64,000 nt of DNA from Massospora cicadina (GCA_022478985.1 JAKSZP010004205.1:1-64000); one strand, 5' to 3'; positions 11,635-23,559 are shown, counted from the first letter of the stretch. Notes: a model not told the origin generated them from the sequence alone. Numbers and translations: made by a program.

Positions 11635-13276
11635 TCAAATTAATTTAGAAGATGAAACAGAAATGTAAGAGGAGATAGTATCTTTGTTGGCTAAATCATC
11701 AGGGATATCAAGTTCACCAGGAGCAGATATCACATAACAGTCTTTAGGAGTATCAAAAGATTGCAATTGAGGCACAGGAGGTAGGTCAGCACAGGGAGCC
11801 TCTTGCCCCACGCTGACTCCTCTTTTTGACGCTTCAGCTTGTTTCCTCCAACATTGAGTTTCCATATGACCCACTAGACCGCACTAGCTGCAAGGATCCT
11901 TCTTAGGTTTAGATTTGGGTCTAGGCGCCACACATGGATATAGTAATGAGGGTTATTAGTGGATGTTGGTTGCACCACACCATTAGGAATCTCCATCAAC
12001 GCCTCTTTGATGTTGATAATAGATTTTAAATTACCTTTAAGAGTTTTCAAATGTAGTAACAACTGAGTATGAGAGGCAAACGCACTCATCACTGCTAAAA
12101 GAATCATCTACAGTAATATGATCACAAGTAGTGAGAGTCTGGGCCTCATAAAATCTCTTAGTGAAATCTTGAATTGACTCTCCTCACTTGACTTGGATGC
12201 TCATAAAGTTTGCTTTTAATTTAGATAAATTTGATTACTTCCAAATTCCTTAGTAAGGGCGGTTTTCACTTGAACTCACGTATTGCAAACCTTAAGGTGA
12301 GGGAGCATGCTTTCTTAAGCAAATTGGCTTAAACAAGAAGTAATATGCCAAAATTTCTGTTGATCCATCTCCCCATCCATTGCTCGCTCATAGACAAACA
12401 GAAAAGAATGAATGCTACCTTCACCCAGCTCATACTTATCCATAAAGGTAGGTTTGAAAGCTATGGGTTCATTGCTTAAGATGTGTATGCCAGATATCAA
12501 GACCGGATAAGTTTCAGAGGGTTCAGACTCAGGTATATGGGCTTATGTAGAAATTTGATCAACTTGTAGTCATAAATGGTTGAGATCATCCTGTAAATTT
12601 TGGACCTATTGTGTAAGTTGGTCATTTGCAGGCGATTGATTTAAGTTAGAAATTGCATTGAGCTTTCTTCTTGCTTATTCTCAAGTACTCCATATTTAGC
12701 AGTTAAACAATTAATAGAAGTTGTTAACGTTCCAAATTGAGTTGCTTGCTTAGAATCGTTATCATTGCATGCTTGATGAGAATTATCAACACCATCCAAT
12801 AAGTTGGATAGTGAATAATCCAGGTTAGTCAAAAGGCCTTCTAGGGATAAAAAACATCCTTGAGCTATGGCTCAGATTTTGTTTTTATAACGCCTGCAAT
12901 CTTGTTACCAGTAGACTCAAAGGTTCATAATCATTAACTGAAAGCTTTGGGCTGGGGACCAGGAGGTCCTGGGGGTCTTTACGGACCATTGCGACCTACA
13001 GGCCCAGAGGGGCCCTGCTGACCCACTGGTCCTTGAGGACCTCATTCACCAGTGGGTCCCAGGATCACCAAAGGAGAACTAGGTGGTCCCAGAGGTCCAG
13101 GAGGACCAACAGGACTGGGTCCACCTTCTCAAATTTATCCACAATTCAGACATGTTGTTGAAGTAGCCCGTCAAGTTCAACAAAGCGTTCCTCATGTTGG
13201 GCTCACAATTGTCCCAGTTGTTTAGTGATCTCAGCTTCAAGGGTAGTGATTCAGTGTTGAATATGATTAGCGACAT
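11635..13276 (-). pseudogene. Element B gag with degenerate zinc knuckle and collagen-like tract
   Basis: Minus-strand frames at 13276-13079, 12832-12641, 12500-12315, 12107-11874 and 11874-11635 form a fragmented gag. A CCHC knuckle reads CGLVGHMETQC near 11870-11835, with a stop at the position just before its second cysteine. The region 13132-12950 encodes collagen-type Gly-X-Y triplets (separate entry). A Gln/Asn-rich segment, NSHQACNDNDSKQATQF, lies at about 12780. Gag packages the RNA. The unit is inactive. Confidence 0.65.
12950..13132 (-). other. Collagen-like Gly-X-Y repeat tract within element B gag
   Basis: Read on the minus strand (the sense strand of element B), the interval gives successive triplets such as GPP, GPL, GPP, then after a one-base shift GDP, GTH, and back in the first frame GPT, GE-stop, GPQ, GPV, GQQ, GPS, GPV, GRN, GP-stop, RPP, GPP, GPQ. 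About 16 of 20 triplets start with Gly and most have Pro at position 2. Interruptions are single-base changes (Gly to Ser or Arg) and one frameshift. This looks like a decayed collagen-like domain. Confidence 0.7.
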
Positions 13277-13939
13277 TAATCACCTGTTGAGATACTTCTT
13301 AACCAATGTAACCCACAACTCCATTGTCAATTCTCACCAGATGGTTATGTAGAGCATTGATTTCCCTCTTATTATCAATTATGGCTTCCCAAATATCCCA
13401 ACCAAAGTTAGAAGCATTCTCATAGAAAGAGGATGGCTGATAATGAGATTGTTGTGCCAGAGTCACCTGGCGTTGGATCTCAAGATGATGTAAAGCAAAA
13501 TCTGGAGTATGTGATGAATGGCAGGATGCACGTACTGCTGGAGATACTGCTCTGTTCTAGCCAAACCAACTTTTGTATATTGTAAAACTGCTCTGTTATA
13601 TAATTCCATCATGTTAGATAAATATTATATGTTTGTTCTCAGTTAGGTTGGGCACCGGGCTGAATAGACCCCTTATTAAGCCCATTACCGTTTCTTCCAC
13701 ATCTTCAGATTAAAATTAATAATTATCTTGGTCAGGGCCCTCAATGACCAAGTCCATAGATGCTCAAAAGTGAATATCACTGATATTAGTGGAAGGCAAA
13801 GATGCCTGTTAGAGTGTACCCATTTGGTGATACTCATTGATTCCTCAGAAGAGGGGCTTTATTCGCTAGATGTATTCGTTGTCATGAAAATGTGTTTTCA
13901 CCAGATAGCCTCAGAAGCAGACCTGGAAGAAAGAATAAG

Positions 13940-14496
13940 TATTATTATTTAGTGAGAAATTGTGATATTCAGGTACTATGAATGCTCCGAAATTATTAGT
14001 TTTGTGGCTCTAGCAAAGGTGGAAACAAGTCAACGATGTATTAGTTTCGTTGCAATAATAAATTCCAATTGGAATAAGGATATTCGATCTTAAAGGACCA
14101 AAATGTAGCTACATGAGACAAGAAATGTGGCACTTTATTAGAAAAAATGAGGGATATTTATAGGAGTGGCTTTGGTAGTTCTTTGTAAGGATCTTCATGC
14201 TTCAACTGGAGTAAGATCTTTTCTTATAGAGGACCAATGTTGCTAATTATTTTTAATATACTTGTGATGGTCAGATCTGATAAAGTTCTTATTATATGGG
14301 ATTGACCTTCTTGTGGAGGGCTTAGCCCCTTTGGATTGTTTAGCCTAATCTTTCAGAGGAGGCTGATAACTCCGAAGGGTTGATTGTTGGTCTATCAAGA
14401 ATTGGAAATCTCTGATGGATTTTTAAGATCTTATTAGACTGAGACACCAAACCTCAATCTTGATTATAACCTATTCATTGCAATTGAAACGCAACA
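13940..14496 (-). repeat. Right (5') LTR of element B
   Basis: Matches 7550-8109 over its length, including TGAGAAATTGTG near 13953, the AAATTATTAGTTTTGTGGCTC block near 13991, and the CAACA terminus at 14496. It is followed by CCTCT, the candidate target duplication. Confidence 0.8.
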
Positions 14497-14501
14497 CCTC
14501 T

Positions 14502-15451
14502 TAAGTCGCTCTCCAACTTGTTGAGTCAATCAGTAATGTACAGAGTAGATGCCTGAGTTGCACGGCTTGCTATTTCTTGTTCAACTTGAGCTACTAAAGA
14601 AATGATATTTTTGACACTGATAAAGTCTCAGAGGTTTGATGGGACCCCAGCTCATCAATCTATTGTAAGGCTTGCTCTAGCTGTGCCTTAAGGATGGAGA
14701 TTTGCTCTTCCTTTTTGTAACGGCTAGTAGAAGCTTGAGCTATCATTTCACCATGAGCTTCACTATCCCGCTAATGGAGCTCTTCGGTGAGGGCGTCAAG
14801 TAATCACTTGATATTTTTGTTTGACTCTGTGATGTCTTTTAAGAAGCTTCACAACATCCTACACATACTTGATAACATCAAAATCAATCGTTCCTATTTT
14901 ATTATGGAGCTGAATAATGTAGGAATGGTTCTCCTCAATTAATCAACAGACGTTTCCTATACTTTTCAGATGCCAAATTAGATACCTGTTTGTAAACCAT
15001 CCATAGGTCCCCTTAGTTTTTGATATAATGATGAGTTCCTCATTATGAACTCCTAGTAATTGCATGATATGATAGAGCGCAGGGTGTAAAAATTACACAA
15101 TATAGCGAAATAGATTTATGCTATCCATAAACCTCAGGGAGAGAACTGTATTCATGTAGGTTCATGAAAAATCTGTACATGGCGGATGCCCTTTTAAAGG
15201 TTTCTCTTTTACCTGGGGTATTGATTCCATGAAGTAATGCTTTAACTCCTTCATTTGAGATCCAAGTAAGATGATGATATTTAAGCTCCAAAGGATTTTC
15301 TTGAATTTCCTTAAGCATGATGAGAGGTGGATTACTATTCAGTTTTCTTCTTAACCATTTCCATTGTGCACCCTGCAGGTGACACTATAAAATAGGTTAT
15401 CTTCAATGGTGTGATCAATTAGTTGTAGGTATTTTAAACATCAATTGAGCC
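14502..15451 (-). pseudogene. Element A gag N-terminal portion
   Basis: This is the part of element A on the other side of element B. A minus-strand frame at 15318-15121 of 65 codons (MLKEIQENPLELKYHHLTW at its start) is the longest piece. The rest is rich in Gln, Glu, Leu and Ser in broken frames, compatible with a coiled-coil gag N-terminus. It ends at the primer-binding site at 15452. No domain match is asserted. Confidence 0.4.
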
Positions 15452-15468
15452 CCCTGTAGTGAGCACCA
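15452..15468 (-). promoter_or_regulatory. Primer-binding site of element A (shared 17-mer)
   Basis: On the plus strand this reads CCCTGTAGTGAGCACCA, ending in CCA like a mature tRNA 3' end, so the minus strand is complementary to such a tRNA and would prime minus-strand DNA synthesis. The identical 17-mer is at 40861-40877, and one-mismatch versions are at 29736-29752 and 42666-42682. The LTR expected right of 15470 lacks a clear TG start. Confidence 0.7.
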
Positions 15469-15649
15469 GCCTATAGGGCTTCCATTTTTAAGCTCAATGG
15501 TGGTATGGCTGGGAATCCCATAAGACAATACTTGATGCTGACTAAGCCGCAGACAAGTTGTTTTTTTTATTTAAAATGGTTTGAAGCCACCTGTTATGTC
15601 AGTCAGCTAGAGTATCTGTCCTATGGTAAGCATAGCAAAACAGAATTGT

Positions 15650-15740
15650 TATAGTCAAGTATCAGAGTGAGATATAAAAATAACATCCACCATAGTGCAG
15701 GTTTCGAGTTCAAAACCTGTACTGGCTAGAAAAATTCTTG
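15650..15740 (+). mobile_element. Candidate tRNA-derived SINE head
   Basis: TATAGTCAAGTATCAGAG at 15650 resembles an RNA polymerase III A box, and GAGTTCAAAACC at 15706-15717 resembles a B box, about 45 nt apart as in tRNA genes. The sequence does not fold into a full tRNA cloverleaf by eye, so a SINE head is more likely than a tRNA gene. The 3' end and flanking duplication were not found with confidence; it may extend to about 15800. Confidence 0.35.
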
Positions 15741-15801
15741 GTGTGGTATATTGTCCCAAGTTTGACCTACCTTAAATATTTTTCTATAACTATAACAATT
15801 T

Positions 15802-15818
15802 AACTTTGTTATAATATA
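15802..15818. repeat. 17-bp target-site duplication of LINE copy 2, left copy
   Basis: AACTTTGTTATAATATA at 15802-15818 is repeated exactly at 21082-21098. Together they bracket the LINE and define both of its ends. The length fits target-primed reverse transcription. Confidence 0.85.
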
Positions 15819-15887
15819 ATTAATTTTATGTGGGGAAGGCTGACCAGGGGATGGACACTTCTGATAAGACACTAAAAATTTGAAACT

Positions 15888-18800
15888 TCAGCGAGAGGAG
15901 GGCTCCCCAGAGAAGCAAAAGCTATCTCCTGTTGCCAGCGGGAACGCCAAAGGGAGAGGGGTCACATGTGCAGGGCTTGCGCCACTATTGAGCACATATG
16001 TAGGAAGATGTTTTAAATGATGAACCAAACTGGGAACCAGAATGAGACCAACGGGTGGCAACGTGGTGGGAGGTACCCGAATATCCACACTTAAAAGTGG
16101 ACCACTAAGTGCGACTGTAACTGGCATACAGCTTCTTGGAGGGTGGGGATGGAGCCTGAGATAGCATCCAAGACAATCTTGTGGATAGTCCACATAGCGA
16201 TTGTGACTACCAAGGCATGGAGGGGGGTGAAAGAGGGAAATCCATAGATAAAGCAAACATGTCCTTAGACAGGCTGAAGGGCTGTGCCTGATCCTGGAGA
16301 AACAGATGTTTCACCTCAAGCCTTATCGCTTTAGATGGAGGGCACTTTTCCAGGTGGTGAACCAACATTCCATACTGGTCACACAAGACACAGGATGAGT
16401 GCAAGTCGTTAGAGCGTTTGGCAGTATAGTATACCCATCTCAAGCAGCGCCACACATGGGAACAAATATGCAGCTGTAGCAGAGGGTGTGGGCATACTTC
16501 CAAATGGCTTTCTGGGTATCAAGGGGGTAGGGGATGTCCATCATGTCCAGGTAGTCCACCCTGGCCATGGTAGGGGGTCTCATGGGTATCACACCGTTCA
16601 GAATAGGAAGTCCTTGTACTTCCTGGGTGAACTTAGGAGAGGGACTCCCCCTCTAAGCGGTGTGCCCACAGATGCGAATTCTCCACTCAGCGCTCCACAT
16701 GGAGAGAAGGATCCTTTTGAAGTGGGGAGACGTCCCATGTGGGCCCGCTGCAGAAGGATGTGTGGCAAGGTACTTCAACAGAGAGTGGTAATGGGAAGGA
16801 TAGGTGAGGCCCAGGGCGCGGGAGAAGTTGTAGCGGGCTGCACGGGACCAGTGCTGGGCTGATATTGTATGGTTAGTAACAGCAGCAACCCAGGTGCCAA
16901 GGATCTTGGCAGCATTGGTCTCAAAGTTGAGCCAACCCATACCACCACAATGGCGAGGGCCAAACATGACATCCAGACGCACCGGCGGTGGGTGGCCCAA
17001 CCAAAGCCATCCTTGCAGAAGGGCGTATAGTGACTTGAAGAAACATGAAGAAAAAGTGATGGCGTGGGCTCCAAACCAAAAATTAGAGAGGAGCATAGAG
17101 TTGGCTACACTACCCTGCCTGTAAGGGAGGTCTGGTGGCTCTGAGGGAAGCTATTTATTTTGTAACGTTGTCTAGGATATGATGCTCCATCACCTTTGAG
17201 GCGTAGCCTCCTGCCTCCTGCCACACCCCCAAATGGCGGACAGGGCCAAAGGTGGGTCTTGGCACAAAGGGGAGCACAAGAGGGGCGGTGTGGGGTGGCA
17301 GGGCAAGCTAACTCGTGCACTAGCTGATGAGGCAAGTAGGAAACAGGGCGCTGGGGACCAGTGGGCTTGATACTGACCAAGGAGAACAATTTCAGTTTTG
17401 AAGGCATTGAGTTCTGCATTACTTACCCTGGAGTATACCTGGATAGTATCTTCAAGCGCACGTGCATCATTATTGTTAGACACCCCAACCACATAATCAT
17501 CATCAAACGCCAGCATCTTGACTGGTGCTTGGCCTTGCACATGGACACCAGTAAGGCGAGCATTCACATTTCAAATAAGTGGGTCAAGGCTGAAGTTATA
17601 CAAGAGTGGGCTAAGAGGGTCCTCTTGGAACAGTCCCCTTTGAGGGCGGACTACATCCGTGAGGAAGCAAGGGTCACGCACAGCCATTGTGGTGGACTCC
17701 GTTAGCAACATCACCCAATTGATGAAGTGAAGTGGGAGGCGGAACTTGTGGAGGCAGGCTCTGAGGTAGTCCCAATTGATTCTATCATAGGCCTTCTGCT
17801 GGTCTAAAAATACAAATGCTCCAGAAGCCGTGTATTGACAGACGTTGGCCACAGTGTGTATATTGTCCCAAATCGACCTTTCTGGGTATGAAACCAAATT
17901 GTTCAGGGGAAATGAGAGCAGAGGCAGCAACTTCTAGACGGTTATCCATGATTCTAGTAAAAATATTTGTGTCTGTGTTAGTGAGAGAAGTGAGGCTCCA
18001 GTTGGCCAAGTCCAGCTTATCCCCTTTTTTGTATAATGTAATCGTGAAGGCCATTTGCCCTCCAGGCAGGAGTCACGTTTCCAGAAGGCATTGGTTAAGA
18101 GAGGCAAGCAGCAAGGAGGATAAATCTTTGAAATACTTCTTATAGAACTCCTAAGGGATGCCATCTGGACCTGGGCATTTCCTATATGGTGTACCACAAG
18201 AGGCGGACCAGAGCTCATCCCAAGTAATCGAATTCATCAACTCTGGGAATTGGGAAATGGTGTGGATGTGTGACTTCAAGAAAAGTTTCCAATTCAGCTG
18301 GCGGAATAGGATTGGATCAATACAGTTTGGAGTAATAGTTTTGTATTTGATCACCACTTTGGCCGGCGTATCCATGACGGAGTGGTCTGGCCTTCACACC
18401 TGTGTGCTTGCCAAACTTTAGCGTGATGCAAAGAATTTTTGAAAAAAGTAATTGGAGCACATATTGCCCGCTGTAATATGTTTGGCTTTATACTGAACAC
18501 AAATCCAAAGCTTGTGTTGTCTCACCAGTGCGTTGAGGCGGGTGGCCACTTCCTCCCACTTGTGACCCCAAGATAGGCTGTAGCTTACAGCCGGGGACAT
18601 TGGACTCCAGGTGGTCCAACTCAGCCAGTGTGCACAAAATGATTGCCAAGGCATCCTGTAAGTGGCTGGAGGAGAGGTGGCAAGCCTGGCGGATTGTGCT
18701 CACCTTGAAGGTTGACCAGGTGGGAATTGGATCTGCACATAATGGTGCAATAAACTCTGGAGCTGAGGTCACAGATTCTACACACGAGGAAAATCTTGGA

Positions 18801-19576
18801 GATGCAATTTTGACAGGGCAAAGTTTGCACCATTTCAGAACCTGAGATTCTGGGTTGAATAAATGGAAGGAAATTGATACCATCCTGTGGTCAGAAAAAT
18901 CTATTTTCTGTCATGGTGAAGTTGGAGATTTGGTATGAATTTTAAACAGCGTGAGGATAAGGACAATGCGGGTCATGATCTTAACTAGCCGGTTGTTTAT
19001 GTGGGGGCGCGACTTGTTAGTGTGCAGCAAAGCATGGCGCGACAAGGTATTGAACAACTCTAGGGTGGCTTTGAGAATGTGAAGTTCAACATGCCCCTGT
19101 GGGGGTGTAGTTGATGAGGGCCAGCGGTCTGTGGATGGGTTCATCCAGCAGTTCATGTCTCCAAGAATGAACAGGTCAGGGGTAGTAGAAGAAGTTTTGA
19201 CTGTCGAGAAAAATTCTCAATGTTCTCATGCACAGGTTGGGGCATAAATGTTAATGACAGCATGTACGTCGTTATCCCACAAAAAGGTGACAACAAGGAT
19301 GCAGCTGTTTAGGTATGAATTTGATGAAACAATTTTAATATTACTGTTCACTCAAACTATCACTTCACAGTGCTCAGACCAAAAGGAGTGGGAAGGGAGG
19401 AGCATGGTTTCTATGATTCCTCAGTACCACGCGGACAGTGGGTTTCCAAAAAGGCCAGGATGTCCACGGGTAAATTATTTTGTAAAAAACTCAGTTTCCT
19501 AGCCCAGGATGGCGAGGCCTTGAGTCCAGTGATGTTCAACGTCCCTAAAGTAAAGGCTCCCCCCATTGCACCTTAG
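15888..19576 (-). pseudogene. LINE ORF2: endonuclease, reverse transcriptase, C-terminal zinc finger
   Basis: From 19576 on the minus strand: endonuclease start (LGTLNITGL, then DILAFLETH, with Glu retained). The RT fingers and palm are spread over frames between about 18375 and 17190: AFVFLDQQKAYDRINWDYL near 17820, QEDPLSPLLYNFSLDPL near 17600, and FDDDYVVGV near 17500, the F/YxDD catalytic box with both Asp present. A CX2C...HX4C motif (CVLCDQYGMLVHHLEKC, with extra spacing) at 16392-16342 corresponds to the C-terminal zinc finger of this group. Several frameshifts and stops. Confidence 0.8.
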
Positions 19577-19595
19577 GTGCGAGGGGAAGGGCACC

Positions 19596-20869
19596 TTAGC
19601 CCTCATCCTTCTCTTTTTCATCATGGCGCTGCTTGGCACCATGGGTATTTGATGATATGGAGTATATGTCAGAATAGTTAGCTTTAGCAGTGGGGTTCAT
19701 GTTGGCTTTTGCCTTCGCTTTTTTCCCTGCTGTGGGACGAGTTTTTTGCAGTGTGTGCATTTGTGGTGCACCATCAGTTGGAGGTGGAATTTTGGCAGGT
19801 TTACTGGTGAGTGACTCAGTCCCAATCAATGCTTGGGCACATTGGTTGGGTGAAACCAATTCGCCCATTGGGTGTTCATCTTGGGTGGCCCAATCGGCTT
19901 GGGTGTCCCAATCTGATTGGTTGAAAGATTTACAAGCTGCTTTCACCATGAAAGTCTCAACGTCCTTCTTGAGTTGGGCTGGCAGGATTTCAGATGCAGT
20001 TTTGGCCGCCTCCATGGCCACCGCCTTGTGGGCCTATTTGGCCTTCTTCCACTCTTGTGGGGACACTGGTTTTACTATAATGTACCAGCTTTGCACTCCC
20101 CATGGGAAGGCTGCGTTAGTGTCTAGTGCCAGTTCATAATGGGCTTCTGCACCGCCCATTGTATCTGAAAGAATTTCTTGATGAGTAATGCCCCCTTGAC
20201 AGGGCAGGTGTGGGCCTTGTGGCCAAAAGCGCGACAGAATGTGCAGATGGGAGGCTTTCTATCCACGGTGACATGGAATGGATGGATGTTCTGCCCATTG
20301 ATTTTGACAAAAGCGGTGTGTGCTATTTATTTTAAATCCTCCGCTATCCCTGTGGACGAGGTGAGAACAGCAATCACTTTGCCTGTGCACAGGTTTGATC
20401 TTATTGCAAAGCACTGCATCTCAAAGGATTGTATTTCTTCATATATGGGTAGCCCATCCTTCAGGTGGTGCTTGAGCACGGTGCTCTTGACCGTTGTGGT
20501 TAGGAAGTCAAAGGTCACAAAATTTTTGTTCAACTTAGTCCATCATGTGCGCTTTGTTTTGACTGCCCATTGACCGTCCAGGAGGTCTACTACTATGCAC
20601 ATCTTTGCAGCTTTGTCCGCTGCTTCCTTTGTTTTGAAGCCAAGATCCAGCCAACTGTGTGGCATGGAGTGGGGTGCAATGTACACCACATTTGGGAAAT
20701 GTGTGTGTACATCTCCACAAAACATCTCCCAAAGTGCCATTTGCTGAATATCCAGGAAAACATGCACCTCGTGTTCCACCAATGATAGTGATTGGGAGTG
20801 CAGCGTATTAATGAACTGGTTGCAGCATGCTTGCCAAGCCAAAATTTCCGGTGAAATGGTAACTGTCAA
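19596..20869 (-). pseudogene. LINE ORF1 with CCHC knuckle, frameshifted
   Basis: Frames 20869-20543, 20533-20327 and 20021-19596 cover ORF1. The knuckle CTFCRAFGHKAHTC is encoded at 20245-20205. The C-terminal segment is rich in Lys and Ala with a charged tail ending near DEKEKDEG. The protein would bind the element RNA. Compared with copy 1 (640-1903) the order is the same, but the break points differ, which indicates independent decay. Confidence 0.75.
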
Positions 20870-21081
20870 TTCTTTATTACTAATTTTATCTATACCACTG
20901 GATTTTCTGGGGCGTTTACAAAATTTGGTTGATGTGGGGCCAACACCTGTGCACTTAACTTACTCACCCTACTGCTCCCTGACATTGGGCGCCAACTAAT
21001 CTCCTCAATGAGATTATCAAACTTTACCTAGACTTGAATTGAATTTGTTGCAAAAGTGTTTGCAATGAGAGAGAAAAATTA

Positions 21082-21098
21082 AACTTTGTTATAATATA
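21082..21098. repeat. 17-bp target-site duplication of LINE copy 2, right copy
   Basis: Identical to 15802-15818. It marks the 5' end of the LINE, so that copy is full length with respect to its own RNA. Confidence 0.85.
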
Positions 21099-22889
21099 CA
21101 TCAGAGAGTTTCTATGTCATAATTAACAAATTAAACCCCAAAAGGAAAACAATCAATATTAGTAATGGGTGTGACTGTTGGGAAGATGTCATATAAAGGT
21201 TAAATGTCTTGCCATTTGGGATGCAAAAGCACCCAAAAGGCAAGCCAAAATGCCAGAGGCATTGAAGCTTGGATGACGTTGGCCTGTATTGGGAGATGTT
21301 TGATAATTTAGCATCGTTGAAATGCGAATTTAAAAAGGAACCTGGTTAAGAAACCAAGTTGTTGAAACTCCAAACCCAGTGAGCCTTGCTGAAGGGAGTT
21401 GAACAATCAGATTTGCTGTTTTAGAAAACTCCATAGGAGAGTTTGGCACAAAAACAGAGGTGAGGTGGCAGATCCTCACTTGGAGTGTATACAGATGGGC
21501 CTACAGGATTCTGATATCCTGCTTTATATGGCTTTGACAATTGGACTGAATTCCCAGAAGTTTCTCTCATAATATTCCCAGTTGACTATAAAGGGAGCTA
21601 TAGTTACTATCACGACTGGTATTGCTTAGCCAGTGTAGGGCCCAATGGGCCACATGGTTAGTGCCATAAGGAGCTCAGCAGGGAAAAGTTTGAAATAAGT
21701 CAAAAAATGGGAACTTTGGGGAGATTTTTAATAAATAGTAAATTTAAGAAAATTGACTTTCAATTTCCTCATTGTGTTAAATTTTCTTAAATAGACAGTC
21801 AATTCGGGGAATAACTTAGTAAAGCATGGGAATGAGGCCATTAAGATTTTACCCAACCCAGCAAACTTTAAATGGAGGGGGAAATGAATTCAATCTGAAC
21901 TCACTTCAAAGGGTTGATGGCAAGACGAGTTGCTGTCAGTTTGACCTTGGACGCCTGACTCACAGTTATAATAAAATTCCAATGGTTAGTGCGACAGCAT
22001 CTTTTTCAAAGGGCAATGGGAATCTCCCAATGCCGCCCCACATAGGGGCAGTTCCAAATGGTCAGAAACGGGTTTGGGATACCCAACCCACCCACACCCA
22101 GTTGCTTTGGCGTCCTTTCAGCCAAGTGAGATGTGTAACAGTCAGGTTTTACTGATCATTGCATTTTGACTTGAGATTCAGCTTTCCAAATCTTGAGTCA
22201 AAACTCTTTTTGGGCTATTTTGCAGTTTATGTGGGGTCTGGCGCTGGGCTGTGCCCCTCTTAAGCTATTCTTTATGCTCTTAGGGGCCTAAATAATAGTG
22301 TAGGAGGGCTCCCCAGAAAAAAGAACTTAAAAGATTGGGCCCACATGATTCTGAACTCGGTTTGGAATTCTCTTTCTTGTTGCCCGCTCTTGTGTGGGTC
22401 TCTCTGGTGGCCTTGGGGCTGCTATTGCCTTGTTTTACCTGGTATCCTGTGGTGAACCTAGTTTTTGTACCTAACCAAAAATATTGGCTCTGGGTGTCAA
22501 TTAAAGGCGCTGAATCCTCTAGGGTTGTTTATTCCACTGGGTTTTTTACTTGTGTCACTTGCGGTGCAATTTATTGGAATTAAATTCATTTTCATGTTTA
22601 TCTTATTATATAAAAACAAGCTGAATTTGGGGCCAAAATCCTCGTTTACTTGTATTGTTTTTTCTCATTTTCAAATTTCCCTAAATCCAAGGTTAAATTG
22701 GTGATTATGATGAGTTTGAAACTTACCATGAGAGAATCTCATATCAGAAAATCTTTTGGCATCAATCCGCCAATCCAAAGGCAAGATGACGGTTAAAAAC
22801 TGGGACATTTTTGTCCGTTACAAGATGCATCTAATGACGATCCTGATTTTTGAGTGGAAGTTTTGAGCTATTGGCAACATTTGATGATG
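21099..22889 (-). mobile_element. Element G, 3' part: end of pol extension and post-pol ORF
   Basis: By eye this aligns with 48175-49300 (element D) and 57040-57950 (element C, opposite strand). In minus-strand order it contains the end of the pol C-terminal extension (near 22889, with NVANSSKLPLKNQDRH, the third unit of the 44-residue repeat at 30238-30495), then the region around 22140-22020 with the CAACCCACCCACACCC tract shared with D and C, then the post-pol ORF. Element II interrupts it at 22889/30238 and the LINE cuts it near 21099. Confidence 0.65.
21180..21700 (-). pseudogene. Post-pol ORF of element G with conserved hydrophobic segment
   Basis: Minus-strand frames read WPIGPYTG near 21660, APFIVNWEYY near 21590, NFWEFSPI near 21555, a proline/serine piece (LIVQLPSARLTGFGVSTTWF) near 21420, and MPLAFWLAFWVL at 21262-21227 followed by HPKWQ. 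Each piece has a counterpart in the same order in C (57459-57999) and D (48619-48175). The strongly hydrophobic Trp/Phe-rich stretch looks like a membrane segment. Function unknown. Frameshifts and stops make this copy a pseudogene. Confidence 0.55.
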
Positions 22890-22894
22890 GAGGT
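22890..22894. repeat. 5-bp target-site duplication of element II, left copy (GAGGT)
   Basis: GAGGT here and at 30233-30237 directly flank the two LTRs of element II. Removing the element restores a continuous reading of the 44-residue repeat of element G. Confidence 0.85.
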
Positions 22895-23374
22895 TGTTAT
22901 TTCTCGGCGTATAGGCTTGATTCCACCAAGTCAGATTTTGCACAGGGTATTAGCCACTGAGCAACCAAATCAGATGATATGAAGATCACTGACTTTAATA
23001 AACTTGAAAAACTTATATATGGAGTTATCGCCCCATATTTTGACCTTTATTATTTAATACAAATTGCAGATTTATCTGCAACCACCTAATCATGGAAAAA
23101 GTCCCTTCTTCCAATCCTACATGTGACTCTTTATATCTCAGTTCCCCAATCTAGATGCATCCTTAGCTTAAGAGCTTCTATTCATCTTTTCATTTCTAAT
23201 AATTCTCATTTATATCAAATCTCAGTGTAACTCCCCTTGATTCGCTTAATGGTTGTCATTCCTGATCAATTGTATTTCATATACCTTTTCCACAAATCTC
23301 AAAACTCATCGCAATTCCCTCTCCAATCTGCCATTATGGGTAGCGTATCATCCAGTCATATCAATCTTCTGACA
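22895..23374 (-). repeat. Left (3') LTR of element II
   Basis: 480 bp starting TGTTATTTCTCGGCGTATAG and ending CTTCTGACA, matching 29754-30232. Directly after it, 23375-23390 reads TTACCCCCCCTTTGAC, on the minus strand a polypurine tract with seven G, placed as required for plus-strand priming. Confidence 0.9.
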
Positions 23375-23559
23375 TTACCCCCCCTTTGACTGGATAATAA
23401 GCTCTTACTGTTTATATGCTTGGAGGAACTTTGAAGTCAGTAGATAATCTAACCCCCCGCAGGATCCTTGATAGTGTAAACATCCATGCTGGTCTTCTCA
23501 ATTATCTTGAATGGGCTGGCCCAGATGTTAGAGATATTGTTTTTCTGCCCAAATCCATG

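Larger units (their letters stand above)
7550..14496 (-). mobile_element. Ty3/gypsy retrotransposon B, nested in element A
   Basis: Two LTRs of about 557-560 bp flank 5.8 kb of internal sequence with minus-strand gag (13276-11635), protease (about 11420-11150), reverse transcriptase (about 10700-10000), RNase H (about 9780-9340) and integrase (about 9290-8130). The element sits inside the gag region of element A. All coding domains contain stops or shifts. No primer-binding site like the shared one elsewhere is evident next to the right LTR. Confidence 0.8.
15819..21081 (-). mobile_element. Full-length decayed LINE (L1/Tad-like), copy 2
   Basis: The 5.26-kb element is bounded by exact 17-bp duplications. 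On the minus strand it has a 5' leader, ORF1 with a CCHC knuckle, and ORF2 with endonuclease, reverse transcriptase and a C-terminal CCHC motif. This architecture is that of the L1/Tad group of non-LTR elements. The 3' end (minus strand, around 15830-15819) is A/T-rich rather than a long poly(A). Both ORFs are broken, so it can no longer move by itself. Confidence 0.85.

Noticed and set aside
16488..17705. Several plus-strand frames of 76-124 codons
   Set aside because: All are antisense to the LINE reverse transcriptase region, whose catalytic motifs are readable on the minus strand.
22335..22704. Plus-strand frames rich in hydrophobic residues, looking like membrane proteins
   Set aside because: They lie antisense within element G, have no counterpart in frame in C or D, and overlap each other in two frames. 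Composition alone is not enough.
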